Assembly (NCBI RefSeq): GCF_048269545.1
Contig: NZ_JBLXIJ010000001.1
Coordinates: 620,001-684,000 of the forward strand
Source: Halpernia sp048269545
GTDB taxonomy: Bacteria; Bacteroidota; Bacteroidia; Flavobacteriales; Weeksellaceae
Direction: 5' to 3'
Length of the DNA: 64,000 nt
Position numbers and translations under genes: made by a program. Under the pieces are notes generated by a model, which had not been told where the DNA came from, searched no databases, and saw only the letters and a program-made list of their open reading frames with translations. This document shows, piece after piece, positions 41,129 to 51,574 of the stretch. Each line of letters begins with the position of its first letter. The first letter of the stretch is position 1.

Positions 41129-44100
41129 TTAAATTTTGTTCACATTTACTTTGAATTTCACTTCGTCAATCTCAATATTTTCAAAAATTGAAAGTGAATT
41201 TACAACCTTTATTTCATCTGACAATACTTCCATCGAAATATAATCATTGTTTTCTATAATTTGTTTTTCAAAAGGGGAATTTTGCTCAATTTCTACTAAA
41301 ATTTTATCTGTTAAATCAAAGCTTTTTTCTTTTCTAATATTTTGAATACGATTTACAAATTCCCGTGCAATTCCTTCTGCTTTAAGCTCTTCTGTTAAAG
41401 TTAAATCTAAAGCAACAGTTAATTTGTTGTCAGAAATTACCGTCCAACCAGGAATATCTTTTGTGGAAATCTCTACTTCATCCAACGTAATAGAAAATCC
41501 ATCAATATCTATACTTCCAGTTTTTTCAAATGTTGCAATTTCTTCTGAATCAAGTTTAGTAATTGCGGTTGCAACAGATTTCATATCTTTTCCAAGTCTT
41601 GCTCCTAGAACTTTAAAATTAGGTTTTATTTGTTTAATGATGAGATTTGAAGCTTCTTCGGTGTTAATTAATTGCAATTCTTTCACGTTTACTTCGCTTT
41701 TAATTAAATCAGAAACTGCTAAAATTTGTTCCTCCGTTTTTTTATCCAAAACAGGGATTAAAACTTTCTGCAACGGCTGTCTAACTTTGATATTTTCTTT
41801 TTTTCTTAAAGAAAAAACCATCGAAGTAATTTGTTGCGCCAGATGTGTTTTTTCTACTAAACTCAAATCGATCAAACCTTCATTAACCAAAGGAAAATCA
41901 GTTAAATGGACTGATTCTGCTGAATTTTTGCCTGAGATTTTATTTAAATCCTGAAACAGTTGATCCATAAAAAATGGCGCAATAGGAGCGGAAATTTTCG
42001 CCACAGTTTCAAGGCAAGTGTATAAAGTTTGATAAGCTGAAATTTTATCTTCAGAATAATCACCTTTCCAAAATCTTCTGCGGCAAAGTCTTACATACCA
42101 ATTACTTAAATTGTCATTTACAAAAGTATTAATGGCTCTTGCCACTTTCGTCGGTTCATAATCTTCGTAAAAATCTGTTACTTCTTTCACTAATATATTT
42201 AATTCTGCTAAAATCCAACGGTCAATTTCAGGACGATTTTCTACATCTTTTTCGGAATAATTGAATTTATCCACATTCGCATAAAGTGCAAAAAACGAAT
42301 AAGTATTATATAATGTCCCAAAAAATTTACGGCGAACTTCATCAATTCCTTCTAAATCAAATTTTAAATTTTCCCACGGATTGGCGTTAGAAATCATGTA
42401 CCATCGCGTTGCATCGGGTCCATATTTTTCTAAAGTTGTAAAAGGATCAACTGCATTTCCAAGTCTTTTAGACATTTTCTGTCCATTTTTATCCAAAACC
42501 AAACCGTTGCTCATTACATTTTTATATGCTACAGAATCAAAAACCGCTGTTGCAATTGCGTGTAAAGTATAAAACCAACCGCGGGTTTGATCTACACCTT
42601 CCGCAATAAAATCTGCAGGAAATGCTTTTCGCTCGTCAATTAATTCTTTATTTTCAAAAGGATAATGAAGTTGCGCGTAAGGCATTGAACCGGAGTCAAA
42701 CCAAACATCAATTAGATCAGATTCGCGTTTCATCGCTTTTCCAGAAGTGGAAACTAAAATAATTTGATCTACAATATTTTTATGCAAATCGATATTCAAA
42801 TAATTTTCAACAGACATATTTCCCACTTCAAATTTTGAAAAAGGATTATTTTCCATAAATCCTAAAGCAACGGATTTATTAATTTCTGTCATTAATTCTT
42901 CCACAGAACCGATGATGATTTCTTCCTTCAAATCTTCTGTACGCCAAATTGGCAAAGGAATTCCCCAATATCTGGAACGAGATAAATTCCAGTCATTTAC
43001 GTTTGCGAGCCAATTTGCAAATCTCCCTTCACCTGTCGATTTTGGTTTCCAATTGATTGTTTCATTAAGTTCAACTAATCGGTCTTTCAAAGAAGACATT
43101 TTTACAAACCAAGAATCCAATGGATAATACAAAACAGGTTTGTCGGTTCTCCAACAATGTGGATAACTGTGAACATATTTTTCTACTTTAAAGGCTTTGT
43201 TTTCAGTCTTTAATAAAATTGCAAGATCAACATCCCAAGATTTTTCGGGCGCAGTTCCGGCTTCATAATATTCATTTTTAATGAATTTGTCAGCAAATAA
43301 TTCTGGTACATTTTCACCTTTAATGAATTTCCCCTGCAAATTTACTAATGGAACTAAATTATCATTTGTATCTTTCACCAACATGGGCGAAATATTATTT
43401 TCTTTTCCCACACGCGCATCATCTGCACCAAAAGTTGGCGCGATATGAACAATTCCAGTTCCATCTTCAGTTGTTACAAAATCACCTAAAATTATTCTAA
43501 AAGCATTTTCAGGATTTTCAGCGGGTAAAAACCACGGAATTAATTGTTCGTAAGTTATTCCTGCTAAATCTGCACCTGTAAATTCTGCTAAAATTTGGTA
43601 AGGAATTATTTTAGATTCAGAAGTATAATTTGAAAAATCCTCTTCAGTTCCTAAAATATATTTTTTACCAAAATTTTTCTCCAAAAGAACTTTTGCCAAA
43701 ATAATATTGATTGGCTCAAAAGTATATTGGTTAAAGGTTTTAACTAAAACATATTCGATATCTCTTCCCACCGCAAGTGCAGTATTTGAAGGTAAAGTCC
43801 AAGGCGTCGTTGTCCAAGCTAAAATGTGGATTGGAGACTCTATATTTAAGATTTGAGATTTTAGACTTTCAGAAAGAGTTTTAACCTTAAATTGCGCAGT
43901 AATTGTCGTGTCTGAAACATCTCTGTAAGTTCCCGGCTGATTAAGTTCATGCGAAGACAAACCAGTTCCTGCAGCCGGAGAATAAGGTTGAATGGTGTAA
44001 CCTTTATAAAGCAAATCTTTTTTGTAAAGTTGCTTTAAAAGCCACCAAACCGTTTCCATATATTTTGGTTCGTAAGTAATGTAAGGATCTTTTAAATCCA

Positions 44101-44527
44101 CCCAATAACCAATTTTTTCAGTTAAATCATTCCAAACATCGGTGTATTTCATCACTGCTTTTCGGCAAGCTGCGTTGTAATCTTCTACTGAAATTGTTTT
44201 TCCGATATCTTCTTTTGTAATTCCTAATTCTTTCTCAACGCCTAATTCTATTGGTAAACCATGCGTATCCCATCCAGCTTTTCTAAAAACTTGTTTGCCT
44301 TGTTGAGTTTGATAACGACAGAAAATATCTTTTAAAGCACGAGCCATTACGTGGTGAATTCCAGGCATTCCGTTTGCGGAAGGCGGTCCTTCATAAAAGA
44401 CATATTCTGGTTTTCCAGCGCGCATTTCTACGGATTTTTCGAAAGTTTTATTTTCTTTCCAAAAATCTGAAATATGGGTTGCTATTTCAGTAAGATTCAG
44501 AGATTTATATTCTGTAAATTGACTCAT
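41129..44527 (-). CDS. ileS: isoleucyl-tRNA synthetase
   Basis: Charges tRNA-Ile and edits misattached valine. 1132 residues from ATG 44527; a TTG one codon earlier extends the frame but is not needed. HIGH motif in GPPSANGMPGIHHVMARALK, editing domain with AWTTTPWTLPSNTAL, KMSKS loop in GQKMSKRLGNAVDPF, and the anticodon-binding C-terminal region. Length above 1,000 with no zinc-binding tail suggests the eukaryote-like type. The opposite-strand frames inside it are shadows. Confidence 0.98.
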   Translation of the reverse strand: MSQFTEYKSLNLTEIATHISDFWKENKTFEKSVEMRAGKPEYVFYEGPPSANGMPGIHHVMARALKDIFCRYQTQQGKQVFRKAGWDTHGLPIELGVEKELGITKEDIGKTISVEDYNAACRKAVMKYTDVWNDLTEKIGYWVDLKDPYITYEPKYMETVWWLLKQLYKKDLLYKGYTIQPYSPAAGTGLSSHELNQPGTYRDVSDTTITAQFKVKTLSESLKSQILNIESPIHILAWTTTPWTLPSNTALAVGRDIEYVLVKTFNQYTFEPINIILAKVLLEKNFGKKYILGTEEDFSNYTSESKIIPYQILAEFTGADLAGITYEQLIPWFLPAENPENAFRIILGDFVTTEDGTGIVHIAPTFGADDARVGKENNISPMLVKDTNDNLVPLVNLQGKFIKGENVPELFADKFIKNEYYEAGTAPEKSWDVDLAILLKTENKAFKVEKYVHSYPHCWRTDKPVLYYPLDSWFVKMSSLKDRLVELNETINWKPKSTGEGRFANWLANVNDWNLSRSRYWGIPLPIWRTEDLKEEIIIGSVEELMTEINKSVALGFMENNPFSKFEVGNMSVENYLNIDLHKNIVDQIILVSTSGKAMKRESDLIDVWFDSGSMPYAQLHYPFENKELIDERKAFPADFIAEGVDQTRGWFYTLHAIATAVFDSVAYKNVMSNGLVLDKNGQKMSKRLGNAVDPFTTLEKYGPDATRWYMISNANPWENLKFDLEGIDEVRRKFFGTLYNTYSFFALYANVDKFNYSEKDVENRPEIDRWILAELNILVKEVTDFYEDYEPTKVARAINTFVNDNLSNWYVRLCRRRFWKGDYSEDKISAYQTLYTCLETVAKISAPIAPFFMDQLFQDLNKISGKNSAESVHLTDFPLVNEGLIDLSLVEKTHLAQQITSMVFSLRKKENIKVRQPLQKVLIPVLDKKTEEQILAVSDLIKSEVNVKELQLINTEEASNLIIKQIKPNFKVLGARLGKDMKSVATAITKLDSEEIATFEKTGSIDIDGFSITLDEVEISTKDIPGWTVISDNKLTVALDLTLTEELKAEGIAREFVNRIQNIRKEKSFDLTDKILVEIEQNSPFEKQIIENNDYISMEVLSDEIKVVNSLSIFENIEIDEVKFKVNVNKI

Positions 44528-44615
44528 CAATTTTGATTTCTAGTGTTAAAAAAAAATAATGGGCGAAGATAAGGATTTTTGAAGTTAAATTCAAGTGGCT
44601 AAAAAGGTGATAATT

Positions 44616-45095
44616 TTATTTTCTGGAACTTAATTTTTGAAGAAAAAAATAAGAACCTAAACCTAATATTAAAGACATTGAACTTGCTAAAATTATACTT
44701 CCAATACAATATTGTAAAAAGTGAGTTTTTGCTAATTCTAAATTAAATTTTTGGTTTTCAAAATTGCTATTTTCCGACACAAAAAATGAACCAATGTAAA
44801 GCGAAATCATAATAACAAAAGGAATAAACGGCGGAAAACTAATGTGAGTGCTCATATAAGAAAGCATTTTATTGAGTTTAAAATAGGTTGCTAAAAAGAG
44901 AACAATTACGGTTTGAAATCCCCAAAAAGGAGTTAGACCCACAAAAACGCCTAAAGCAATTGAAAGCGCTTTAGTTTTATTACTCACATCAATTTCTAAA
45001 ATATTTTCTTTTAAAAATCTTTTGAATCCTTTTTTCCGATAATAGCGGTAAAAAACTTTATTGCTTTGTAATGTATTTTTAATAAAATTTTTCAA
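44616..45095 (-). CDS. DUF2062 membrane protein
   Basis: 159 residues with the DUF2062 core LSIALGVFVGLTPFWGFQTV and further helices (PPFIPFVIMISLYIG; ILASSMSLILGLGSYF). Function not established; it is sometimes linked to lipid or glycan transfer. The start is apparently TTG at 45095 because no in-frame ATG lies between an upstream stop and the first helix. Divergent from topA. Confidence 0.8.
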   Translation of the reverse strand: MKNFIKNTLQSNKVFYRYYRKKGFKRFLKENILEIDVSNKTKALSIALGVFVGLTPFWGFQTVIVLFLATYFKLNKMLSYMSTHISFPPFIPFVIMISLYIGSFFVSENSNFENQKFNLELAKTHFLQYCIGSIILASSMSLILGLGSYFFLQKLSSRK

Positions 45096-45221
45096 AGTTG
45101 ATTTTCAATTTCGTGCAAATTTAGATGTTTTTAGAATTTGTAAATCTATATAATAAGGTTAATTAATTGATGCAAAATTTCAGATTAAAAAAAAACTTCT
45201 ACTTTTGCAAAAATTTCTTCT

Positions 45222-47771
45222 ATGTCTAAAAATCTCGTAATTGTAGAATCGCCCGCAAAAGCTAAAACTATTCAGAAATATTTGGGAAGCGATTTTGAAG
45301 TGAAATCCAGTTTTGGACACATCCGAGATTTGCCTAAAAAAGGAATGGGAATCAACCTTCAAACTTTCACTCCAGATTATGAAGTTTCTGCAGATAAAAA
45401 AAAATTAGTCGCAGAATTAAAAGCTGCTGCAAAAAAAGCGGAAATAGTTTGGTTGGCTTCCGATGAAGACAGAGAAGGAGAAGCTATTTCTTGGCATTTA
45501 GCACAAGAATTAAAATTAAAAGAAGAACAAACTAAAAGAATTGTTTTTCACGAAATTACCAAAAATGCAATTTTAAAAGCGATAGAAAACCCAAGAAAAA
45601 TTGATCAGAATTTAGTTAATGCACAGCAAGCCAGACGAATTTTAGATAGAATTGTGGGTTTTGAAATGTCGCCTGTTTTATGGCGGAAAGTGAAAACTGG
45701 ACTTTCTGCAGGAAGAGTTCAATCTGTTGCTTTGAGATTGGTTGTAGAAAGAGAAAAAGAAATTAGAGATTTTCAAGCGATATCATCCTATAAAGTAGAA
45801 GGAACTTTCATTAATAATGAAAAACAAGAAATTTCATCAAAATTAAAGAAGGATTTTGTTAAAGAAACCGAAGCTGAAGCATTTTTAAATCAAGCACAAA
45901 ACACAGAATTTAAGGTTTTAAATGTAGAAAAAAAACCTGGAACTCGTTCTGCTTCTGCACCTTTCACAACTTCAACTTTGCAGCAAGAAGCGTCTAATAG
46001 ATTGGGTTACAACGTAACGAACACGATGCGAATTGCGCAAAGATTATACGAAGAAGGTTTTATCACTTATATGAGAACGGATTCTGTAAACCTTTCGGAA
46101 GAAGCGATAAATGGCGCGAAATCACAAATTATTTCTGAATTTGGCGAGGAATATTCTAAACCAAAAAAATTTACAACAAAATCTGCATCCGCACAAGAAG
46201 CACACGAAGCAATTAGACCGACGGATTTTAGTTTGAAATCCGTTCCTGATGCGCAACAAAATAAATTATACCAATTAATCTATAAAAGAACTTTAGCCTC
46301 GCAAATGGCGAATGCAAAAATTGAAAAAACAGTTATTGAAATTGGAAATAAATCTTTGCCGCAACATTTCGAAGCGGTCGGAGAAGTTATTGTTTTTGAA
46401 GGATTTCTAAAAGCTTACGGAATTGTAAAAAATGACGACGATGATGCAGAAGATAACAGCAAATTATTACCAAAAGTAAATATCGGTGAAATTTTAACTT
46501 ATAAAAAAATTGAAGCGACGCAGAAATTTACAAGACCTGCAGCGAGATATACGGAAGCTGGTTTGGTAAAAAAATTAGAAGAACTCGGAATTGGAAGACC
46601 TTCTACTTATGCGCCGACAATTCAAACCATTCAAAATAGAGAATATGTTGATAAACGCGAAATTGAAGCTCAAACTCGAGAATATTTAAAACTAACTTTA
46701 ACCAAAACTTTAAAAAAAGAAATTTTAGAAGAAAAGTTTGGGGGTGATAAAAATAAATTCGTTCCTACGGATATTGGTGAAGTTGTAACAGACTTTTTGA
46801 CTGAAAATTTTGCTGAAATTTTAGATTATGGTTTCACAGCAAAAGTAGAACAAGATTTTGATGATATTGCAAATGGTTCTGAAAAATGGAAAGAAACTTT
46901 ACAAACTTTTTACAAAGATTTTCATCCAAAAATTGAAGACGTACAAGAACATGCAGAACGCGCAAATGGCGAAAGATTCTTAGGAAAAGATCCAAAATCT
47001 GGTAAAAATGTTTACGCTAGAATTGGAAGATTTGGACCGATGGTGCAAATTGGAGAGCAAGATGACGAAGAAAAACCAACATTTGCAAGTCTAATGGCAA
47101 ACCAAAATATTTCTACTTTAACTTTTGAAGAAGCTTTAGAATTATTTAAAATTCCGTTTGATTTATCAGATTATGAAGGTAAAAAAGTGTTGGTTGGTGT
47201 CGGAAGATTTGGGCCATATGTGAAATGGGGCGAAACTTTTATCAGTATTCCAAAAGGAATGGATCCATTTTCTGTGGATGACGAACATGCTATTGAAATT
47301 ATTGAAGAAAAGAAAAAAACAGACGCACCAATTACGAATTATAAAGGAAATCCAGTCACAAAAGGAACGGGAAGATTCGGTCCATTTATTAAATATGACG
47401 GAATGTTTATCAATGTTCCGAAGCGTTATAATTTTGAGAATTTATCTCAAAATGATATTGATGAATTGATAGAAGCTAAACTAGAAAAAGAAGCGAATCG
47501 CTATATTCAACAATGGCCAGATGAAAAAATTTCTATTGAAAATGCAAGATGGGGTCCAATTATTAAACACGGAAAAAATATTTTTAAAATCCCAAAAACC
47601 AAATCTGGTGAAAAATATGAAGTGGAAGATTTGAAAGAAGTGGTTTTAGAGGAAGTAAAAAAATGGATTACGGCACAAGATAAAAATGCGTTTAAAGAAA
47701 AAGTAAAACCTAAAAAGGCAGCCGCAAAAAAAGCAACTGCAAAGAAAAAAGCAACTCCGAAAAAGAAATAA
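45222..47771 (+). CDS. topA: DNA topoisomerase I
   Basis: Type IA topoisomerase relaxing negative supercoils. 849 residues: NLVIVESPAKAKTIQKYLG and DEDREGEAISWHLAQEL (TOPRIM), then GLSAGRVQSVALRLVVEREK and the active-site Tyr in GFITYMRTDSVNLSEEAI. The C-terminus has no zinc fingers but three or four GRFGPxxK repeats (ARIGRFGPMVQIG, GVGRFGPYVKWG, GTGRFGPFIKYDG, ARWGPIIKHG) and ends in a Lys/Ala-rich histone-like tail (KKAAAKKATAKKKATPKKK). -7 box TACTTTTG at 45200-45207. Confidence 0.98.
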   Translation: MSKNLVIVESPAKAKTIQKYLGSDFEVKSSFGHIRDLPKKGMGINLQTFTPDYEVSADKKKLVAELKAAAKKAEIVWLASDEDREGEAISWHLAQELKLKEEQTKRIVFHEITKNAILKAIENPRKIDQNLVNAQQARRILDRIVGFEMSPVLWRKVKTGLSAGRVQSVALRLVVEREKEIRDFQAISSYKVEGTFINNEKQEISSKLKKDFVKETEAEAFLNQAQNTEFKVLNVEKKPGTRSASAPFTTSTLQQEASNRLGYNVTNTMRIAQRLYEEGFITYMRTDSVNLSEEAINGAKSQIISEFGEEYSKPKKFTTKSASAQEAHEAIRPTDFSLKSVPDAQQNKLYQLIYKRTLASQMANAKIEKTVIEIGNKSLPQHFEAVGEVIVFEGFLKAYGIVKNDDDDAEDNSKLLPKVNIGEILTYKKIEATQKFTRPAARYTEAGLVKKLEELGIGRPSTYAPTIQTIQNREYVDKREIEAQTREYLKLTLTKTLKKEILEEKFGGDKNKFVPTDIGEVVTDFLTENFAEILDYGFTAKVEQDFDDIANGSEKWKETLQTFYKDFHPKIEDVQEHAERANGERFLGKDPKSGKNVYARIGRFGPMVQIGEQDDEEKPTFASLMANQNISTLTFEEALELFKIPFDLSDYEGKKVLVGVGRFGPYVKWGETFISIPKGMDPFSVDDEHAIEIIEEKKKTDAPITNYKGNPVTKGTGRFGPFIKYDGMFINVPKRYNFENLSQNDIDELIEAKLEKEANRYIQQWPDEKISIENARWGPIIKHGKNIFKIPKTKSGEKYEVEDLKEVVLEEVKKWITAQDKNAFKEKVKPKKAAAKKATAKKKATPKKK

Positions 47772-47779
47772 ACAACGTA

Positions 47780-47825
47780 AAGTTGTAAAGATGTGAAGCC
47801 CTAAAATCGTTTAACTTTACAACTT
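47780..47825. repeat. inverted repeat after topA
   Basis: AAGTTGTAAAG (47780-47790) and CTTTACAACTT (47815-47825) are a perfect 11-bp inverted pair. No T run follows. It may be a weak terminator or a short dispersed repeat between topA and the exopolysaccharide genes. Confidence 0.45.
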
Positions 47826-47849
47826 GATAACTTCAAGATTCACAACTTT

Positions 47850-49403
47850 ATGACAAAGAAATTTATCTTTTTTGGAAATGTTTTATTATTGATTGTTTGC
47901 TCTTATCATGTCATTTCCACGGTAATTTCTTTTGCTGGAAGTTATATTTATCCTTTAGATGATGCTTATATTCATCTTTCTATGGCAAAGAATTTCGCGC
48001 AATTTGGGATTTGGGGAATTACAAAATATGAATTTTCTTCTACCAGTTCTTCTCCCTTTTTTACGCTTTTATTATCTTTATTAATTAAAATTTTCGGCAA
48101 TTACCAATACATTTCTATTATTTTAAATTCTCTTGTTGCATTATCACTTATAGTTTTGTTACATAGAATTTTAATAAAAGAAAAAACTTTAGTTCATGGT
48201 ATAATTTTCACGGCAACTATTTGGTTAATGCCGCTTCATACCATGGTTTTGATAGGAATGGAGCACATTTCACACACTTTAACTTTACTACTTTGTTTAC
48301 TCTTTTTTAAAAAATATTTAGAAAATAATAAAACGAAATATTTTTATTTAATGCTACTTTTTGCATTTGTATCCGTTGGTTTTCGGTTTGAAAGTTTATT
48401 TTTCATTTTTTTTATGTGCGTATTTTTATTTTTTTTAAAAAAAGAATATTTTAAAAGTATTATTTTAGGAATAATTGCGGTTTCACCCGTTTTGATTTAC
48501 GGTCTTATTTCAGTGTCAAAAGGTTCTTTTTTCTTACCAAATTCTCTTATGTTAAAAGGAAATATGAACGATGGAATTTCCGGATTTTTAATGAGAGTTT
48601 TAGGAAATGGATATCGCGCAATTTCTATTTTACCTTTCGTGGTGTTACTAATTATTCAATTATTAGCTGAAAAGAAAAGAAATATAAAAATTTTTTTTTC
48701 TAAAAATGCATTGCAGATTATAGTATTTCTTGGATTTTGTGTTCATCTTTGTTTTGCGAATTTTGGATGGCTTGAAAGATATGAATCTTATTTATTGGTA
48801 ATTTTGCTTGTCGCCTGTATTCCTTCCATAAAATGGATTTTTGCTCAGCCAAAAGTAATTTATAAAATTTCTTTTTTTATACTTCTTTTGATACCGCTGA
48901 ATTTCCGCTTAATTTCTATGCTGAAAAATGAAACTATTGCTTCAAAAAATATTTTTGAGCAACAAGTTCAGATGGCGAGATTTTTAAATAAATATTATAA
49001 TAACAGCAAAGTTGTTGCAAATGACATCGGTGCAATTTCCTATTTTACAAACATTCATCTTTTGGATACTTACGGTTTAGGCTCTGTAAATGTGGCTAAA
49101 ATCAGAGAAAAGGATTTTGGAAAGTTTAATAAAAATAATCAATCTCTTAGAAATTTTGTACAAACTTATACCACTTCCGAAAAATATGACATTGCCATTG
49201 TTTATGATTCTTGGCTAAAAATGCCTGATAATTTCACGTTTGCTGGAAGTTGGACTATTCAAAATAATTATATTTGTGGAAACCCAAAAGTTTCTTTTTA
49301 TTCTGTAAATCCTAAAAATTATACAGCTCTTGTTTCTAATTTGCAGAAATTTAAAAAAAAATTACCGAAAACAATAGAAGTGAAAATACTTTCAGATAAA
49401 TAA
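47850..49403 (+). CDS. GT-C-type polytopic membrane protein (probable glycosyltransferase)
   Basis: 517 residues with about ten membrane helices. After the first helix comes YIYPLDDAYIHLSMAKNFAQ, the acidic DDAYIH motif in the first external loop that marks GT-C glycosyltransferases using lipid-linked sugars. A C-terminal periplasmic part has SKVVANDIGAISYFTNIHLL, typical of this group. It heads the exopolysaccharide region. The sugar and acceptor are unknown. Confidence 0.7.
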   Translation: MTKKFIFFGNVLLLIVCSYHVISTVISFAGSYIYPLDDAYIHLSMAKNFAQFGIWGITKYEFSSTSSSPFFTLLLSLLIKIFGNYQYISIILNSLVALSLIVLLHRILIKEKTLVHGIIFTATIWLMPLHTMVLIGMEHISHTLTLLLCLLFFKKYLENNKTKYFYLMLLFAFVSVGFRFESLFFIFFMCVFLFFLKKEYFKSIILGIIAVSPVLIYGLISVSKGSFFLPNSLMLKGNMNDGISGFLMRVLGNGYRAISILPFVVLLIIQLLAEKKRNIKIFFSKNALQIIVFLGFCVHLCFANFGWLERYESYLLVILLVACIPSIKWIFAQPKVIYKISFFILLLIPLNFRLISMLKNETIASKNIFEQQVQMARFLNKYYNNSKVVANDIGAISYFTNIHLLDTYGLGSVNVAKIREKDFGKFNKNNQSLRNFVQTYTTSEKYDIAIVYDSWLKMPDNFTFAGSWTIQNNYICGNPKVSFYSVNPKNYTALVSNLQKFKKKLPKTIEVKILSDK

Positions 49404-49481
49404 TTTTAAATTTTTAATTCTTGTTTTGATGGCTTATTTTTTTAAATTTGAAAAGTAAGTTATAATTATTAATACTGAAAA

Positions 49482-50564
49482 ATGAACATAGAAGACTTCA
49501 TCATTTCGCCACCAAAAATAAAAACGGAAAAATGGCAAATTGGAAATTTTATAAATACTGAAATTATTGAAAACAGCATTGTTTTGCTCTTCGTTTCAGA
49601 TTTCCGTGGTGCAAAAGGAAGTGGAGAAAGTCAAGATTTTAGAAAAGTTAGAAGCCAATTTTATCGTCTTTCTCATTTAGAATTTGAAACGCCTATTTGT
49701 GATTTGGGCGATCTTATTTCCGGAAATTCCACGGAAGATACGCAATATATTTTGCAAGAAATATTATCTCTTTGTCATTATAAAAATGCAATTCCAGTTG
49801 TAATTGGAGGAAGTAATGATTTGGCTTTTTCCCTTTTTTCTGCTTTAAATTTTCATCAAAAAAACATTAATTATACGCAAATAAATAGCAAAGTTGAACT
49901 TGGAAATGCTGAAGAAGCAATTTCGGAAAAAAATTATTTAACTAAAATTTTAAGTTCAAAGAATTTATCAGTAAAAAATTACCATCATCTGGCTTATCAA
50001 AAACATTTAAATCCACAAGAATCTGTAAATCTCATTAAAGAAGTAGAATTTGATATTCTTAGATTAGCTGAAATGATGAATGCAACGGAAAAAGGGGAAC
50101 CTTTTTTTCGCCGCGCAAATCTAGTTACATTAAACTGTGATGCAGTGGAAAGTTTTGCGGAAAGTTTCTCAATTCGCCCACAAGTAAATGGATTGAACAG
50201 ACGAGAAATTTGTGCCTATATGCAAGAAATTGGGTTAGGCGAAAATTTAAAATCTGTGGGAATTTTTAATTTTAATTTTGAAGCAGAAAATATTTTGAAC
50301 CACCAACTTTTAGCTCAAATGATTTGGTACTTGGTTTCTGGTATAGATTTAGAAAAATCTCATCCAAAAGAACGCTTCTTTGAGACTTTTCATGTGATGG
50401 TGGATGAAGAAAATTATACTTTTAAAAGAGATACTTTTAAAAATCTTTGGTATTTTGGTCCCGATGAAAAAATAGAAAATTGTTTGCCATGTTCTGCTTT
50501 AGATTATCAAACAGCAAAAGAAGGAAAGATGAATGATCGATTATTAAATTTTTTAAATAATTAA
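49482..50564 (+). CDS. arginase/formimidoylglutamase-fold protein with degenerate metal sites
   Basis: 360 residues with the ureohydrolase layout: FVSDFRGAKGSGESQDFRK, then IPVVIGGSNDLAFSLFSALN, VTLNCDAVESFAES and FHVMVDEENYTFKRDTFKN. In active arginases the first metal motif is GGDHS or GGNHS; here it is GGSND. The DxDAHxD motif is replaced by TQINSKVE, and the SxDxDxxDP motif by LNCDAVESF. Most manganese ligands are therefore missing, pointing to a pseudoenzyme. TAAATTTG box at 49443-49450. It ends 4 bp before the GT2 gene. Confidence 0.75.
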   Translation: MNIEDFIISPPKIKTEKWQIGNFINTEIIENSIVLLFVSDFRGAKGSGESQDFRKVRSQFYRLSHLEFETPICDLGDLISGNSTEDTQYILQEILSLCHYKNAIPVVIGGSNDLAFSLFSALNFHQKNINYTQINSKVELGNAEEAISEKNYLTKILSSKNLSVKNYHHLAYQKHLNPQESVNLIKEVEFDILRLAEMMNATEKGEPFFRRANLVTLNCDAVESFAESFSIRPQVNGLNRREICAYMQEIGLGENLKSVGIFNFNFEAENILNHQLLAQMIWYLVSGIDLEKSHPKERFFETFHVMVDEENYTFKRDTFKNLWYFGPDEKIENCLPCSALDYQTAKEGKMNDRLLNFLNN

Positions 50565-50568
50565 TAAA

Positions 50569-51570
50569 ATGCCGAAAGTTTCCATTATTGTTCCCGTTTA
50601 TAACGTAGAAAAATATTTGGAAAAATGTTTGAATTCTTTAGTAAAACAAACTTTAGATGAGGTAGAAATTTTAGTAATCAATGATGGAAGTACAGATTCA
50701 TCAGAGAAGATTATCGAGCTTTTTCAAAATAAATTTCCTAATAAAATTAAAGCTTTTAAAAAAGAAAATGGTGGATTAAGCGATGCGAGAAATTTTGGTT
50801 TAGATAAAGCTACAGGAGATTTTATTGGCTTTGTAGATAGTGATGATTATGCTTCTTTAGAAATGTTCCAAGAAATGTATGATTTAGCTAAAAAATATTC
50901 AGCTGAAATGGTCATTTGTAATTTGCAAAAAGTAGATGAAAATGGAATTGTTACACAGAAATTAACCCAAATTCCCAATTTGCCAGAGGTTTTTAATTTA
51001 AAAGAAAACTTTTCTGTTTTTCCAGATTTGTCTTATTTTGCTTGTAATAAACTTTTTAAAAAGGAACTTTTTGAAGGAATGCGTTTTAAAAAAAATATGC
51101 ATTTTGAAGACATAGAACTCATTCCACAATTATTATTAAAAAGTAATATTTTAGCACAAACGCAAGCTTTTCATTATCAATATTTTGAACGTATAGATTC
51201 AATAAGTAAAACGCATACAGAAAAAGGTTTGGATATTTTAAAAGCTATTAATCTTGTTGAACAAGCTTTTGAAAAATCACAATATTCTATGCAAATAAAA
51301 GAATTAAAAAATTTTAAAATTTTAGAAGGTGTTTATACTTTTTTAGCTTATTCAGCATTTGTGAAAAACGATGAAATTAGCAAAAAGCTCCATTTAGTAT
51401 ATTGTGATTTTGTTAAAAAAAATAATATTGAGTTGTGGGAAATATTGTTTTACAAACGGTTTGGTAAAAATTATCTCTTATCTTTGCCAAAGAATAAAAT
51501 AATTTATTATTTATTTTATTTTTTTGGTTTGCATAATTGGTTGCGAAAATTTATCAAAAAACACAAATAA
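50569..51570 (+). CDS. family 2 glycosyltransferase
   Basis: 333 residues, GT-A fold: VSIIVPVYNVEKYLEKCLNS, then EILVINDGSTDSS, KENGGLSDARNFGLDKATGD and FVDSDDYAS with the DxD-type metal site. Transfers a sugar from a nucleotide donor to a growing lipid-linked chain. It starts 4 bp after the arginase-like gene and ends 4 bp before the polymerase gene. Donor and acceptor unknown. Confidence 0.93.
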   Translation: MPKVSIIVPVYNVEKYLEKCLNSLVKQTLDEVEILVINDGSTDSSEKIIELFQNKFPNKIKAFKKENGGLSDARNFGLDKATGDFIGFVDSDDYASLEMFQEMYDLAKKYSAEMVICNLQKVDENGIVTQKLTQIPNLPEVFNLKENFSVFPDLSYFACNKLFKKELFEGMRFKKNMHFEDIELIPQLLLKSNILAQTQAFHYQYFERIDSISKTHTEKGLDILKAINLVEQAFEKSQYSMQIKELKNFKILEGVYTFLAYSAFVKNDEISKKLHLVYCDFVKKNNIELWEILFYKRFGKNYLLSLPKNKIIYYLFYFFGLHNWLRKFIKKHK

Positions 51571-51574
51571 TTAG

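Noticed and set aside
41424..43127. Open frames on the plus strand opposite ileS, the longest 176 codons
   Set aside because: Fully antisense to conserved isoleucyl-tRNA synthetase domains, Ser-rich, no start context.
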